NCBI GenBank assembly: GCA_937942205.1
Contig: CALDFO010000601.1
Location: 1 to 7,338 of the forward strand
DNA length: 7,338 nt
Source: an uncultured Alphaproteobacteria bacterium
Lineage (GTDB): Bacteria > Pseudomonadota > Alphaproteobacteria > Micropepsales > Micropepsaceae
Direction of reading: 5' to 3'
The translations under genes and the position numbers were made by a program. Below the pieces are notes generated by a model, which worked only from the letters and a program-made list of their open reading frames with translations, was not told where the DNA came from and did no database searches. Of the stretch, positions 1-6,196 are shown one piece after another (position 1 is the first letter of the stretch; each line of letters starts with the position of its first letter).

Positions 1-1
1 C

Positions 2-2116
2 CGCGCCACGGTGCAGGACAATGGCGTCACCTATAACGTCTATGACGACAAGGCTGGGCAGGCGCGGCCCTGGCAGCTCGACATCGTGCCTTTCATCCTG
101 CCGGCGGACGACTGGGCCCGGATCGAACGCGCCGTGATCCAGCGCGCCATGCTGGCCGACCTGATCCTGCGCGACGTGTATGGCCCGCAGCGGCTGGTGA
201 AGGAGAATATCCTGCCCGCCCATCTGGTGACCGGCCATCCCCAGTTCCTGCGCCCGCTCCGTGGCGCGCGCCCGGCCGGGGATGTTCATGTGCATCTGTA
301 TTCCGCCGACCTGGCGCGCAGCCCCGACGGATCGTGGCGGGTGCTGGCCGGCCGTGCCGACGCGCCCGGCGGGCTGGGGTATGCGCTGGAAAACCGGCTG
401 GTGGTGGCGCAGACCTTCCCGGAGAATTTCACCGGCCTGCGGGTGGCGCGGCTGGCCGCCTTCTTCAACGCCTATCGCGAAAACATTCTGGCGCTGGGCC
501 ATTCGCGCCGCGACCGCGCCGTGCTGCTGACCCCCGGCCCCTACAACGAAACCTATTTCGAGCATGTCTATCTGGCCCATTATCTGGGCCTGACGCTGGT
601 GCAGGGCGACGATCTGGCGGTGCGCGACGGCGCGGTGTTCCTCAAGACCCTGACCGGGCTGGAGCGCGTCGCCGTCATCTTCCGCCGGGTGGATTCGGAT
701 TTCTGCGATCCCCTGGAACTGCGCGGCGACAGCGCCCTGGGCGTGCCCGGCCTGGTGGAGGCGGTGCGCGCCGGCACGGTCGTGCTGGCCAATGCACTGG
801 GCGGGGGCGTGATCGAAGCCCCCGCCATGGACGCCTATCTGCCCGCCGTGGCGCGGGCGCTGCTGGGCGAAGACCTCCACCTTCCCGACATCCCCACCAT
901 CTGGGGCGGCACCGAAGGGGGCCGCAAGGCGGCGATGGCGCGCCTGGACCATGCCATCCTGCGCGACGCCTTCGACGCCCGCCCGCTGTTCTCGCGCGAA
1001 TCCAGCGCCCGGCTGGGCGCCGACATGAGCCTGGAAGAACGCGAGCAGGCGCTGGCGCGGCTACAACGGCGGGGCGAAACCCTGGTGGTGCAGGAAATCG
1101 CGCCGCTGGGCCTGGCGCCGGTGTTCGACAATGGCCGTTTCACGGCCAAGCCGGTGTCGTTGCGGGTCTTCGCCGCCTGGACGCCGTCGGGCTGGACGGT
1201 GATGCCGGGCGGGCTGACGCGCGTGGCGGCCGACGAGACGATGACGGCGCTGTCGATGCAGTCGGGCGCGGCCAGCAAGGATGTCTGGGTGCTGTCCGCC
1301 GCGCCGGTGGATAGCTTCAGCCTGCTGAACGGCGGCGGCAAATCGCTCGATATCCGCCGCCAGGGCGAATCCGCCCCCAGCCGCGCCATGAACAATCTGT
1401 TCTGGCTGGGCCGCTATGCCGAGCGCACCGAGAATTTCGTCCGCATCCTGCGCGCCGTCGCCGGACGGGCCGGTGACGAGCCCGCCGTCGCGCGCGATCT
1501 GGCGCACAAGCTTTTGATCCCCTTCAGCCAGACCGGCGACGCGCCCGTCGTGGACATCGCCGACGAACAGGACCTGGGACGCGAGCTGCGATTGCTGATC
1601 TACGATCCGCATAACGGCCGGGGCCTGCAGCGGCTTCTGGCGCGGGTCGCGCAGACCGCCTGGTCGGTGCGCGACCGGCTGTCACTGGACACCTGGCGCA
1701 CCATCCATGTCCTGACGGCGGCCGAGGATTTGCCGGACATGGACGAGCCCTTCGCCGCGCCGGCCGCGCGCATCTATCTGGACTCGCTGGTGCGCCGCGC
1801 CGCCGCCTTGTCGGGTCTGTCGGCCGAGAACATGACACGCGGCCCCAACTGGCTGTTCATGGACCTGGGAAGGCGCGTCGAACGGGCGCTGCACCTGGCC
1901 TGGCTGGTGCGCCAAGGCATTGGTCAGGGCGCGGCAGTGACCTCGGGCGGGGCGCGCGAGACCGAGACGATCCGCATCCTGCTGGAAATCGCCGACAGCG
2001 CCATGACCTACCGCTCGCGCTATCTGAACGTCTATCAGCTGATGCCCCTTGTGGACCTGCTGCTGCTGGACGAACACAATCCCCGCGCCTGCGCCTATCA
2101 GGTCGCGGCCATCTAA
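2..2116 (+). CDS. Circularly permuted ATP-grasp ligase fused to alpha-E domain; 5'-partial, ended early by an in-frame TAA
   Basis: The frame is open from the first bases, and the first visible codons already lie inside a conserved family block (DNGVTYNVYDD), so the true start is upstream of the window; the GTG at 11 is probably internal. Visible residues 1 to about 450 match the circularly permuted type-2 ATP-grasp family, with recognisable blocks YGPQRL, FLRPL, LTPGPYNETYFEHVYLA, GVPGLVEAVRAG, LANALGGGV and PGGLTRVA. From about residue 458 an alpha-E domain begins (SRAMNNLFWLGRYAERTEN) and runs to YRSRYLNVYQ and LVDLLLLDEHNPRA. ATP-grasp enzymes of this type are predicted to form amide or peptide bonds using ATP; the alpha-E domain is a helical partner of unknown chemistry, and both typically co-occur with a transglutaminase, as here. 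The native substrate is not known. The TAA at 2114-2116 removes about the last quarter of the alpha-E domain (see next entry), so the product may be inactive unless the stop is a sequencing error. The family assignment is confident; the functional state is not. Confidence 0.9.
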   Translation, partial: RATVQDNGVTYNVYDDKAGQARPWQLDIVPFILPADDWARIERAVIQRAMLADLILRDVYGPQRLVKENILPAHLVTGHPQFLRPLRGARPAGDVHVHLYSADLARSPDGSWRVLAGRADAPGGLGYALENRLVVAQTFPENFTGLRVARLAAFFNAYRENILALGHSRRDRAVLLTPGPYNETYFEHVYLAHYLGLTLVQGDDLAVRDGAVFLKTLTGLERVAVIFRRVDSDFCDPLELRGDSALGVPGLVEAVRAGTVVLANALGGGVIEAPAMDAYLPAVARALLGEDLHLPDIPTIWGGTEGGRKAAMARLDHAILRDAFDARPLFSRESSARLGADMSLEEREQALARLQRRGETLVVQEIAPLGLAPVFDNGRFTAKPVSLRVFAAWTPSGWTVMPGGLTRVAADETMTALSMQSGAASKDVWVLSAAPVDSFSLLNGGGKSLDIRRQGESAPSRAMNNLFWLGRYAERTENFVRILRAVAGRAGDEPAVARDLAHKLLIPFSQTGDAPVVDIADEQDLGRELRLLIYDPHNGRGLQRLLARVAQTAWSVRDRLSLDTWRTIHVLTAAEDLPDMDEPFAAPAARIYLDSLVRRAAALSGLSAENMTRGPNWLFMDLGRRVERALHLAWLVRQGIGQGAAVTSGGARETETIRILLEIADSAMTYRSRYLNVYQLMPLVDLLLLDEHNPRACAYQVAAI

Positions 2117-2374
2117 AGCCATCTGCGCGAACTGCCGCGCATCACCCCGGCCCAGCGCAGCGACACGCCGCGCACCCTGGCGGCGCAGATGCACGCCGCC
2201 CTGACCGAGGCCCAACCGGCGTGCCTGTCCGTCTGCGAGGCGGGCAGGCGTCCCGGCCTGCTGGACCTGACCGATACGATCCGCCACCAGGCCCTGATGC
2301 TGTCGGATGCGCTGGCCGACGCCTATTTCCAGCATTCCAGCCGCCGCCGCACCGGCGCGGCCGGCCCGTCGTGA
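2117..2374 (+). pseudogene. In-frame C-terminal remainder of the alpha-E domain, after the premature TAA
   Basis: The frame of the preceding gene continues past its TAA for 85 codons to TGA at 2372-2374 with no further stop or frameshift. The translation begins SHLRELPRITPAQRS and joins the preceding NPRACAYQVAAI to give the usual alpha-E ending, in which the NPR motif is followed by a helix containing HL..LPR. It contains further helical stretches such as LLDLTDTIRHQALMLSDAL and ends in a basic tail. Third codon positions remain G/C rich, so the segment looks recently coding. It also ends only 7 bp before the transglutaminase start, and its stop codon overlaps that gene's GAGG ribosome binding site, which is the arrangement expected for an intact upstream gene. 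An ATG at 2189 could start a 61-residue fragment, but independent translation is doubtful. Confidence 0.8.
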
Positions 2375-2381
2375 GGCGCTG

Positions 2382-3278
2382 ATGGTCGAATATTTCGTGC
2401 GCCACCGCACCACTTACCGCTACCGCCAGGATGTCTCCCATTCCTGGCATCTGGCGCATCTCACACCGCGCGCCACGCCGCTGCAGACGGTGCAGGACAG
2501 CACCCTCACTCTGTCGCTGGAGGCGGCTAGCACGGCGGCGCGCCAGGATTATTTCGGCAATCCCTGCACCTGGTTTTCCATCGATCAGCCGCACACCCAT
2601 CTGGAGATCCTGGCCGAGAGTCATGTGCGGGTGGCGGCGCGGCCCGACCGCGTCTCGCGCGACAGCCTGCCCTGGGAAGCGGTCCGCGGCCTGCTGGAGG
2701 CCGCCGGCGATGACGCGGCGCGCGAGGCGGTGCAGTTCATCTTCGATTCCCCCATGACGGCGTTCCAAAGCGATATCGCCGGGTATGCCGAGGTGAGCTT
2801 TCCGCCGGGCCGTCCGCTGCTGGCGGGCGCGATGGAACTGATGAACCGCATCCACCAGGATTTCCGCTATGACACCAGCGTCACCGACGTCGCCACGCCG
2901 GTGGACCGGGTGTTCGAAATCCGCGCCGGGGTCTGCCAGGATCTGGCGCATGTCGCCATCGCGGCGATGCGCGCCCTGGGCCTGCCCGCGCGCTATGTCT
3001 CCGGCTATCTGCTCACCCGGCCGCCGCCGGGCCAGCCGCGCCTGCTGGGCGCCGACGCCAGCCATGCCTGGTTCAGCGTCTGGGCCCCGCCCTTCGGCTG
3101 GGTGGACCTGGATCCCACCAACAATGTCGTGGTGGGCGACGCCCATGTCACCGCCGCCTGGGGCCGCGATTATGGCGATGTCTCGCCGGTGGGCGGCATC
3201 ATTCTGGGCGGCCATGACCATGTGGTGGATGTGGGCGTTGACGTGATCCCGATGGATCAGATGCCGGGGGGCCGATGA
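2382..3278 (+). CDS. Transglutaminase-like cysteine protease with bacterial transglutaminase N-terminal domain
   Basis: The product has 298 residues. The ATG at 2382 is chosen because it follows a GAGG ribosome binding site with 5 bases between, and because MVEYFVRHRTTYRY is the normal beginning of the N-terminal domain (roughly residues 1-95, including DYFGNPCTWFSI). An open frame extends further upstream, but into the preceding gene. The transglutaminase-like core contains the expected triad: Cys185 in RAGVCQDLAHV, His228 in ASHAWFSVW and Asp244 in WVDLDPTNN. There is no signal peptide, so the enzyme is predicted to be cytoplasmic. Family members either cleave amide bonds or transfer acyl groups. 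Genes of this type are routinely found beside circularly permuted ATP-grasp and alpha-E genes, and a ligase/peptidase pairing that makes and trims or attaches a peptide has been proposed; no substrate is established. It is very likely co-transcribed with the preceding gene. The Anbu peptidase sometimes seen in such operons is not in the window. Confidence 0.92.
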   Translation: MVEYFVRHRTTYRYRQDVSHSWHLAHLTPRATPLQTVQDSTLTLSLEAASTAARQDYFGNPCTWFSIDQPHTHLEILAESHVRVAARPDRVSRDSLPWEAVRGLLEAAGDDAAREAVQFIFDSPMTAFQSDIAGYAEVSFPPGRPLLAGAMELMNRIHQDFRYDTSVTDVATPVDRVFEIRAGVCQDLAHVAIAAMRALGLPARYVSGYLLTRPPPGQPRLLGADASHAWFSVWAPPFGWVDLDPTNNVVVGDAHVTAAWGRDYGDVSPVGGIILGGHDHVVDVGVDVIPMDQMPGGR

Positions 3279-3350
3279 CGGCAGACCGGATGCCCGTTGC
3301 CCCGCCGCAAGGCCCGCGATAAGACAGCCCGTTTTCCCGGCTTTTCCCGC

Positions 3351-4079
3351 ATGACCGCACCGCTCGTGATGCTGATCGCGCTCGCCGCTTCCGTGGCGAC
3401 GATGCTGGGCGGCCTGCTGGCGCTGTCGCTGAAGGAAAAGCTGCCGCTGGTGCTGGCCTTCTCGGCGGGCGCGGTGATCGGCGTCGCCTTTTTCGACCTG
3501 GGCCCCGAGGCGCTGGAACTGGGCGCGGGCCTTTACGCCCCGGCCACGCTGCTGGCCATCTCGGCGGGCGGTTTTTTCCTCTATGCCCTGCTGGACCGGC
3601 TGCTGGGCCGGCACGATCACGGCGCCACCCTGCCCAATCCGCGCCGCGGCGCGATCGGCGCCGCCAGCCTGTTCGTCCACAGCATGACGGACGGCTTCAT
3701 CATGGGCATCGCCTTCCAGGCCAGCCACGAGGTCGGGTTCATCGTGGCCGCCGCCGTGCTGGCGCATGACTTCGCCGACGGCCTCAACACCGTGAATGTG
3801 GTGGTGCGCCATGGCGGCAGCCGCCGCTTCGCGCTGCGCTGGCTGGCGCTGGACGCGGGCGCGCCGCTGCTGGGCGCGGGCCTGAGCCTGCTGGTGACGC
3901 CGCAGCCCGGCCTGCTGGCGCTGCTGCTGGCGCTGTTCTGCGGCTTCTTCCTGCATATCGGCGCCAGTGGCCTTCTGCCCGAAAGCTATCGCGCCCGGCC
4001 GCAATGGAGCACCCTGGCCGCCACCATCGCGGGCGCGGCCTTCCTGTATCTGGTGACCCTGCTGGCCCATGCGCACTGA
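3351..4079 (+). CDS. ZIP-family divalent metal transporter
   Basis: The product is 242 residues, very hydrophobic, with about seven or eight predicted membrane helices and a short His-containing loop (GRHDHG) after the third. This is the usual size and layout of bacterial ZIP proteins, which import zinc, iron or related divalent cations across the inner membrane. The two metal-binding helices are visible: H110-S-M-T-D114-G in helix 4 and H139-D-F-A-D143-G in helix 5. Canonical ZIPs usually carry HNxxEG and HExPEG, so both key glutamates are replaced here by aspartate. A LLPES motif follows the sixth helix. The ATG at 3351 begins directly before the first helix; a TTG at 3297 would add an Arg-rich 18-residue extension, and neither start has a convincing ribosome binding site. 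The gene lies 72 bp after the transglutaminase on the same strand and could be read from the same transcript, ending at the terminator just downstream. The metal cannot be deduced. Confidence 0.85.
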   Translation: MTAPLVMLIALAASVATMLGGLLALSLKEKLPLVLAFSAGAVIGVAFFDLGPEALELGAGLYAPATLLAISAGGFFLYALLDRLLGRHDHGATLPNPRRGAIGAASLFVHSMTDGFIMGIAFQASHEVGFIVAAAVLAHDFADGLNTVNVVVRHGGSRRFALRWLALDAGAPLLGAGLSLLVTPQPGLLALLLALFCGFFLHIGASGLLPESYRARPQWSTLAATIAGAAFLYLVTLLAHAH

Positions 4080-4088
4080 GCGCGCATG

Positions 4089-4119
4089 AAAAAACCGGCC
4101 CGTTTCCGGGCCGGTTTTT
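4089..4119. terminator. Symmetric Rho-independent terminator between convergent genes
   Basis: A perfect 8-bp GC-rich stem (CCGGCCCG at 4095-4102 with CGGGCCGG at 4107-4114) encloses the loop TTTC. It is flanked by six A (4089-4094) and five T (4115-4119), so it carries a T tract after the stem on both strands. It starts 9 bp after the ZIP gene stop and ends 18 bp before the flaF stop, and should terminate both converging transcripts. Confidence 0.92.
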
Positions 4120-4137
4120 CTGGTGGGCAGGGCGGCG

Positions 4138-4485
4138 TTACGACGCCTGCAGGCCCTGCATGATGTTGCGGTTGATCTCGATCAGCGGATCCAGCGGCGC
4201 CTTTTCGCGCGTCACGCTGCGCGAATATTTCGACACCCAGAGCGACAGCGAGATGATCTTGGCGCGCACGTCCTGGGTCAGGGTGTTGCGGTCATCCATG
4301 CAGTCGGCGGCCAGGGTGCGCCACAGGCGGCGGTTCCAGTCCACCGCTTCGACCAGCGGCGTGCCGATGGCGTTCGATTCCTTGGCGTTGAGCAACGCGC
4401 CGGTCACCTGGCCGAAGATGCGGTATTCGGTGACGCGCGGGTCTTCGGTCGCGGCCTGGGCGGCCTTGTAGGCGTTAAGGCTCAT
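4138..4485 (-). CDS. flaF: Flagellar biosynthesis regulator FlaF
   Basis: The product has 115 residues, the usual FlaF length. Recognisable family blocks are MSLNAYKAAQ at the N-terminus, TEYRIFGQVTGALL, DWNRRLWRTLAADC, VRAKIISLSLWVSKY and the terminal LIEINRNIMQGL. FlaF is a small cytoplasmic protein of Alphaproteobacteria that promotes flagellin translation and secretion, binds flagellin, and opposes FlbT. The start codon lies inside the end of flbT, giving an 11-bp overlap, with an AGGAG ribosome binding site 10 bases upstream (4496-4500) inside flbT. The two are therefore almost certainly one transcript with coupled translation. The transcript ends at the shared terminator at 4089-4119. 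No flagellin gene lies beside it in this window. Confidence 0.95.
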   Translation of the reverse strand: MSLNAYKAAQAATEDPRVTEYRIFGQVTGALLNAKESNAIGTPLVEAVDWNRRLWRTLAADCMDDRNTLTQDVRAKIISLSLWVSKYSRSVTREKAPLDPLIEINRNIMQGLQAS

Positions 4486-4870
4486 AATTCAAGCGCTCCT
4501 GTTCCAGGTCGAAAAGCTTGCGGCAGGCGATCAGCGCCTTGTAGTACTGGCCCTGCGACACATCCCGGCTGATCTCCACGCAGGAGGCCAGCATGGACGG
4601 TGTGCTGATCGCCCCCATGAATTCGGTCATGCGCAGCGCGAATTCGTTGTACGGCTCCTCGCTGGCCTCGCCGTCCAGATACATCATCATGATGGCCAGA
4701 TAGATGCGGCGGGCCGGGGGATTGGCCCCTTCCGGCTGCATGATGTCCTTTTCGCGCAGGACGCAGGCCTTGTTCTGGATCACCAGGCTGGTGCGCTTGT
4801 CGCCATTGGCCAGAACCGCGCCGTTCAGCACGAACTTCTCGCCAGGCTTTAACGACAATTTCAGCGGCAT
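4475..4870 (-). CDS. flbT: Flagellin mRNA translation regulator FlbT
   Basis: The product has 131 residues, typical for FlbT. Family features are the opening MPLKLSLKPGEKFVLNGAV, the NGDKRTSLVIQNKACVLREKDIM block, the helix RRIYLAIMMMYLDG and the C-terminal QYYKALIACRKLFDLE. In Caulobacter FlbT binds the 5' untranslated region of flagellin mRNA and destabilises or represses it until the hook-basal body is complete; in some other Alphaproteobacteria it acts as an activator. The start is supported by GAGGAAA (4878-4884 on the complement) 7 bases before the ATG. flaF follows with an 11-bp overlap. The 88-bp gap to the upstream methyltransferase gene carries a candidate control motif shared with that gene's own leader, so flbT may have its own promoter rather than depend on readthrough. 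Confidence 0.96.
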   Translation of the reverse strand: MPLKLSLKPGEKFVLNGAVLANGDKRTSLVIQNKACVLREKDIMQPEGANPPARRIYLAIMMMYLDGEASEEPYNEFALRMTEFMGAISTPSMLASCVEISRDVSQGQYYKALIACRKLFDLEQERLNYEP

Positions 4871-4909
4871 ATCGCCATTTCCTCATCGATTGGCGCCAGG
4901 ATAATCCTG

Positions 4910-4926
4910 ACAGAGTTAACAAAGCC
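4910..4926 (-). promoter_or_regulatory. Candidate shared upstream motif, flbT copy
   Basis: Read toward flbT, the site is GGCTTTGTTAACTCTGT, ending 39 bp before the flbT start codon. It matches 15 of 17 bases with GGCTTTGGTAACCCTGT, which sits 31 bp before the upstream methyltransferase gene in the same orientation. It includes a GTTAAC palindrome, with one TTAA half-site like that bound by CtrA (consensus TTAA-N7-TTAA), but the second half is CTGC rather than TTAA. An overlapping weak inverted repeat, CAAAGCC (4920-4926) with GGCTTTG (4939-4945), offers an alternative reading as a poor terminator or attenuator after the methyltransferase gene. No clear -35/-10 pair could be assigned. Confidence 0.4.
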
Positions 4927-4958
4927 CTGCGGTTTTGCGGCTTTGCGCTGACCGGGGC

Positions 4959-6053
4959 TTAACCGCGTTCCCGCGGCACACAGACGTAATGAATGTGAAA
5001 GACCCAGGCCGGGTCGTGCGCGGCATAGAGATGACAGGGCCCCAGCGCCGACAGCAGGAAATCGGCGATCTCCACGATGTGTCCGGGCTTGTGATAGGCC
5101 GCGATCGCCACCACGGGGCGATGGATTTCCAGCATCCGGCGGCCGCCTTCCAGCGCGTCCAGCTCGGCGCCTTCGATGTCCATCTTCAGGTAATCCACCG
5201 GCTGATCCAGGAAAAGATTGTCCAGGGTGTCAGCCTGCACTTCGTGCGCACCCAGCCCGATGCCGGCGCAGCCGTCGGCAATCGACTCGTCACCGCCCAT
5301 GGCGATCACGCCTTTGGTGCGCGCCGCCGCCAGCGGCAGCGGATTGACCACATCCTGCCAGCCCTGGGCGGCGATCGTCGCGGTCAGCTTGTCGAAATTG
5401 GGCGCGAAGGCTTCCAGCGCGTGCACGCGGCATTGGCCGCCGGTGGCGGCCAGGAAATCGGGCACCGTGTCGCCGGTGAAGGCGCCGCAATCGACGATCA
5501 CCGCGCCAGGCTTCGGGTTCGCGCCGGGCGCATCATAGCCATACTGACCGATGCGCCGGGGCTGCGGCACAAGATGGCGCGCATCCAGGGTGCGGTAAAA
5601 GGCGGTGACGCGATCGAAATAGGCACGGCTGTCGGCATCCGACAGGCAGGCGCGAATGCGCCCATGATCGGGCGCGACCGCGCTCTGGGCGCCGGGCGCA
5701 TAATGTTCGGCGAACATGGGATTGACGAAGGGGAAGACCCGCAAGGGGTCCACGCCCAGCGGGCCGGTCAGCAGTTCCGCGGCCTCCATCTGGCGTACCG
5801 TGCCGATGACGAAGGCTGTCGCGGGATCGTTCAGGCATTCGGCGGGGGCCAGCACCGGCAGGCCGCCGCGCATGGCGCCCTGCAAGGCGGGCGCGAGATC
5901 GGTGAAGGCCAGCACCGTCTTGCCGTGTTCGCGCAGCCAGCGCACCACCTGGTCGCCGCCGCTGTTGGCGCCCACCGCGATGAAGCGGTCGAAAGCCAGA
6001 AGATCGGTCAGGCTGCGCGGCCGGGTGAGCGGGCGGGAGAGGATGGCATCCAT
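4959..6053 (-). CDS. FkbM-family SAM-dependent methyltransferase with extra N-terminal Rossmann-like domain
   Basis: The product has 364 residues. The C-terminal half (about 180-364) is a FkbM-type methyltransferase: the SAM-binding loop is VDCGAFTGD (187-195), the acidic residue at the end of the next strand is E214 in HALEAF, and the family signature DYLKMDIEGAELDALEGG spans 287-304, followed by RPVVAIAAYHK. Most FkbM enzymes methylate sugar or polyketide hydroxyls. Residues about 20-120 (FIAVGANSGGDQVVRWL, GKTVLAFTD, GLPVL, FVIGT) look like a small nucleotide-binding fold of the kind seen at the N-terminus of sugar-modifying enzymes; this is a weak resemblance. The start is supported by AAAGGA (6061-6066 on the complement) 7 bases before the ATG. 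The gene lies between flbT and a divergent FlmG-like gene, so a role in methylating the flagellin-linked sugar, or another surface glycan, is plausible but inferred. There is no signal peptide; it is expected to be cytoplasmic. Confidence 0.85.
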   Translation of the reverse strand: MDAILSRPLTRPRSLTDLLAFDRFIAVGANSGGDQVVRWLREHGKTVLAFTDLAPALQGAMRGGLPVLAPAECLNDPATAFVIGTVRQMEAAELLTGPLGVDPLRVFPFVNPMFAEHYAPGAQSAVAPDHGRIRACLSDADSRAYFDRVTAFYRTLDARHLVPQPRRIGQYGYDAPGANPKPGAVIVDCGAFTGDTVPDFLAATGGQCRVHALEAFAPNFDKLTATIAAQGWQDVVNPLPLAAARTKGVIAMGGDESIADGCAGIGLGAHEVQADTLDNLFLDQPVDYLKMDIEGAELDALEGGRRMLEIHRPVVAIAAYHKPGHIVEIADFLLSALGPCHLYAAHDPAWVFHIHYVCVPRERG

Positions 6054-6084
6054 CGGCGTGTCCTTTGCGGCCAGCCTTGCGCCA

Positions 6085-6105
6085 ACAGGGTTACCAAAGC
6101 CTTAC
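6085..6105 (-). promoter_or_regulatory. Candidate shared upstream motif, methyltransferase copy, with a CtrA-like spacing
   Basis: Read toward the methyltransferase gene, 6101-6085 is GGCTTTGGTAACCCTGT, 31 bp before the start codon and 15/17 identical to the copy before flbT. On the + strand the same place reads TTAC-CAAAGCC-TTAC (6091-6105), which has the spacing of the CtrA consensus TTAA-N7-TTAA with one change in each half. CtrA controls flagellar genes in many Alphaproteobacteria, so the site is a reasonable candidate operator, but the match is degenerate. Confidence 0.4.
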
Positions 6106-6141
6106 ACCGCGCCGCCGGGCGCAAAACCGCGGCTTTCATGG

Positions 6142-6156
6142 TTGCTTAAGTATTAA
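6142..6156 (+). promoter_or_regulatory. Weak CtrA-like site before the FlmG-like gene
   Basis: The sequence TTGC-TTAAGTA-TTAA has the 7-base spacing of the CtrA consensus, with a full right half and a degenerate left half, 40 bp before the start of the TPR/glycosyltransferase gene. It lies in an AT-rich patch of the 143-bp divergent intergenic region, where a promoter is expected. A nearby stretch, GCAAAACCGCGGCTTT (6121-6136), also resembles the flbT upstream region (GCAAAACCGCAGGGCTTT read toward flbT). Confidence 0.25.
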
Positions 6157-6196
6157 CCGCTTTGATGGCGGCGTTTTCCACGAACGGATTTGCGGC

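Noticed and set aside
2114..2116. Possible programmed recoding of the stop in the ATP-grasp/alpha-E gene
   Set aside because: The codon is TAA. Selenocysteine uses TGA and pyrrolysine uses TAG, and no stem-loop or slippery sequence is evident beside it, so a mutation or sequencing error is more likely than programmed recoding.
3275..3322. Fifteen-codon frame starting with an ATGA overlap at the transglutaminase stop
   Set aside because: It begins after a G-rich stretch that could act as a ribosome binding site and ends before the ZIP start, so a leader peptide is imaginable. The peptide (MTADRMPVAPPQGPR) has no recognisable feature and such short frames are common by chance.
2142..4076. Long open frame on the - strand opposite the transglutaminase and ZIP genes
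   Set aside because: Its translation is low-complexity, rich in Gln, Arg, His and Ala, as expected for the antisense of GC-rich genes. The + strand frames carry clear family motifs.
6067..6082. Sigma-54-like element (TGGCGCAAGGCTGGC) before the methyltransferase gene
   Set aside because: The GG and GC pair has the right spacing, but two of ten consensus positions fail, and the predicted transcription start would fall downstream of the ribosome binding site, leaving only about five leader bases.
4935..6149. Long open frame on the + strand opposite the methyltransferase gene
   Set aside because: The - strand encodes a convincing FkbM methyltransferase with a ribosome binding site. The + strand translation shows no family motif and has the composition of an antisense shadow.
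6166..6180. Sigma-54-like element before the FlmG-like gene
   Set aside because: The TGGC half is present but the required GC at the -12 position is missing, and it is too close to the start codon.
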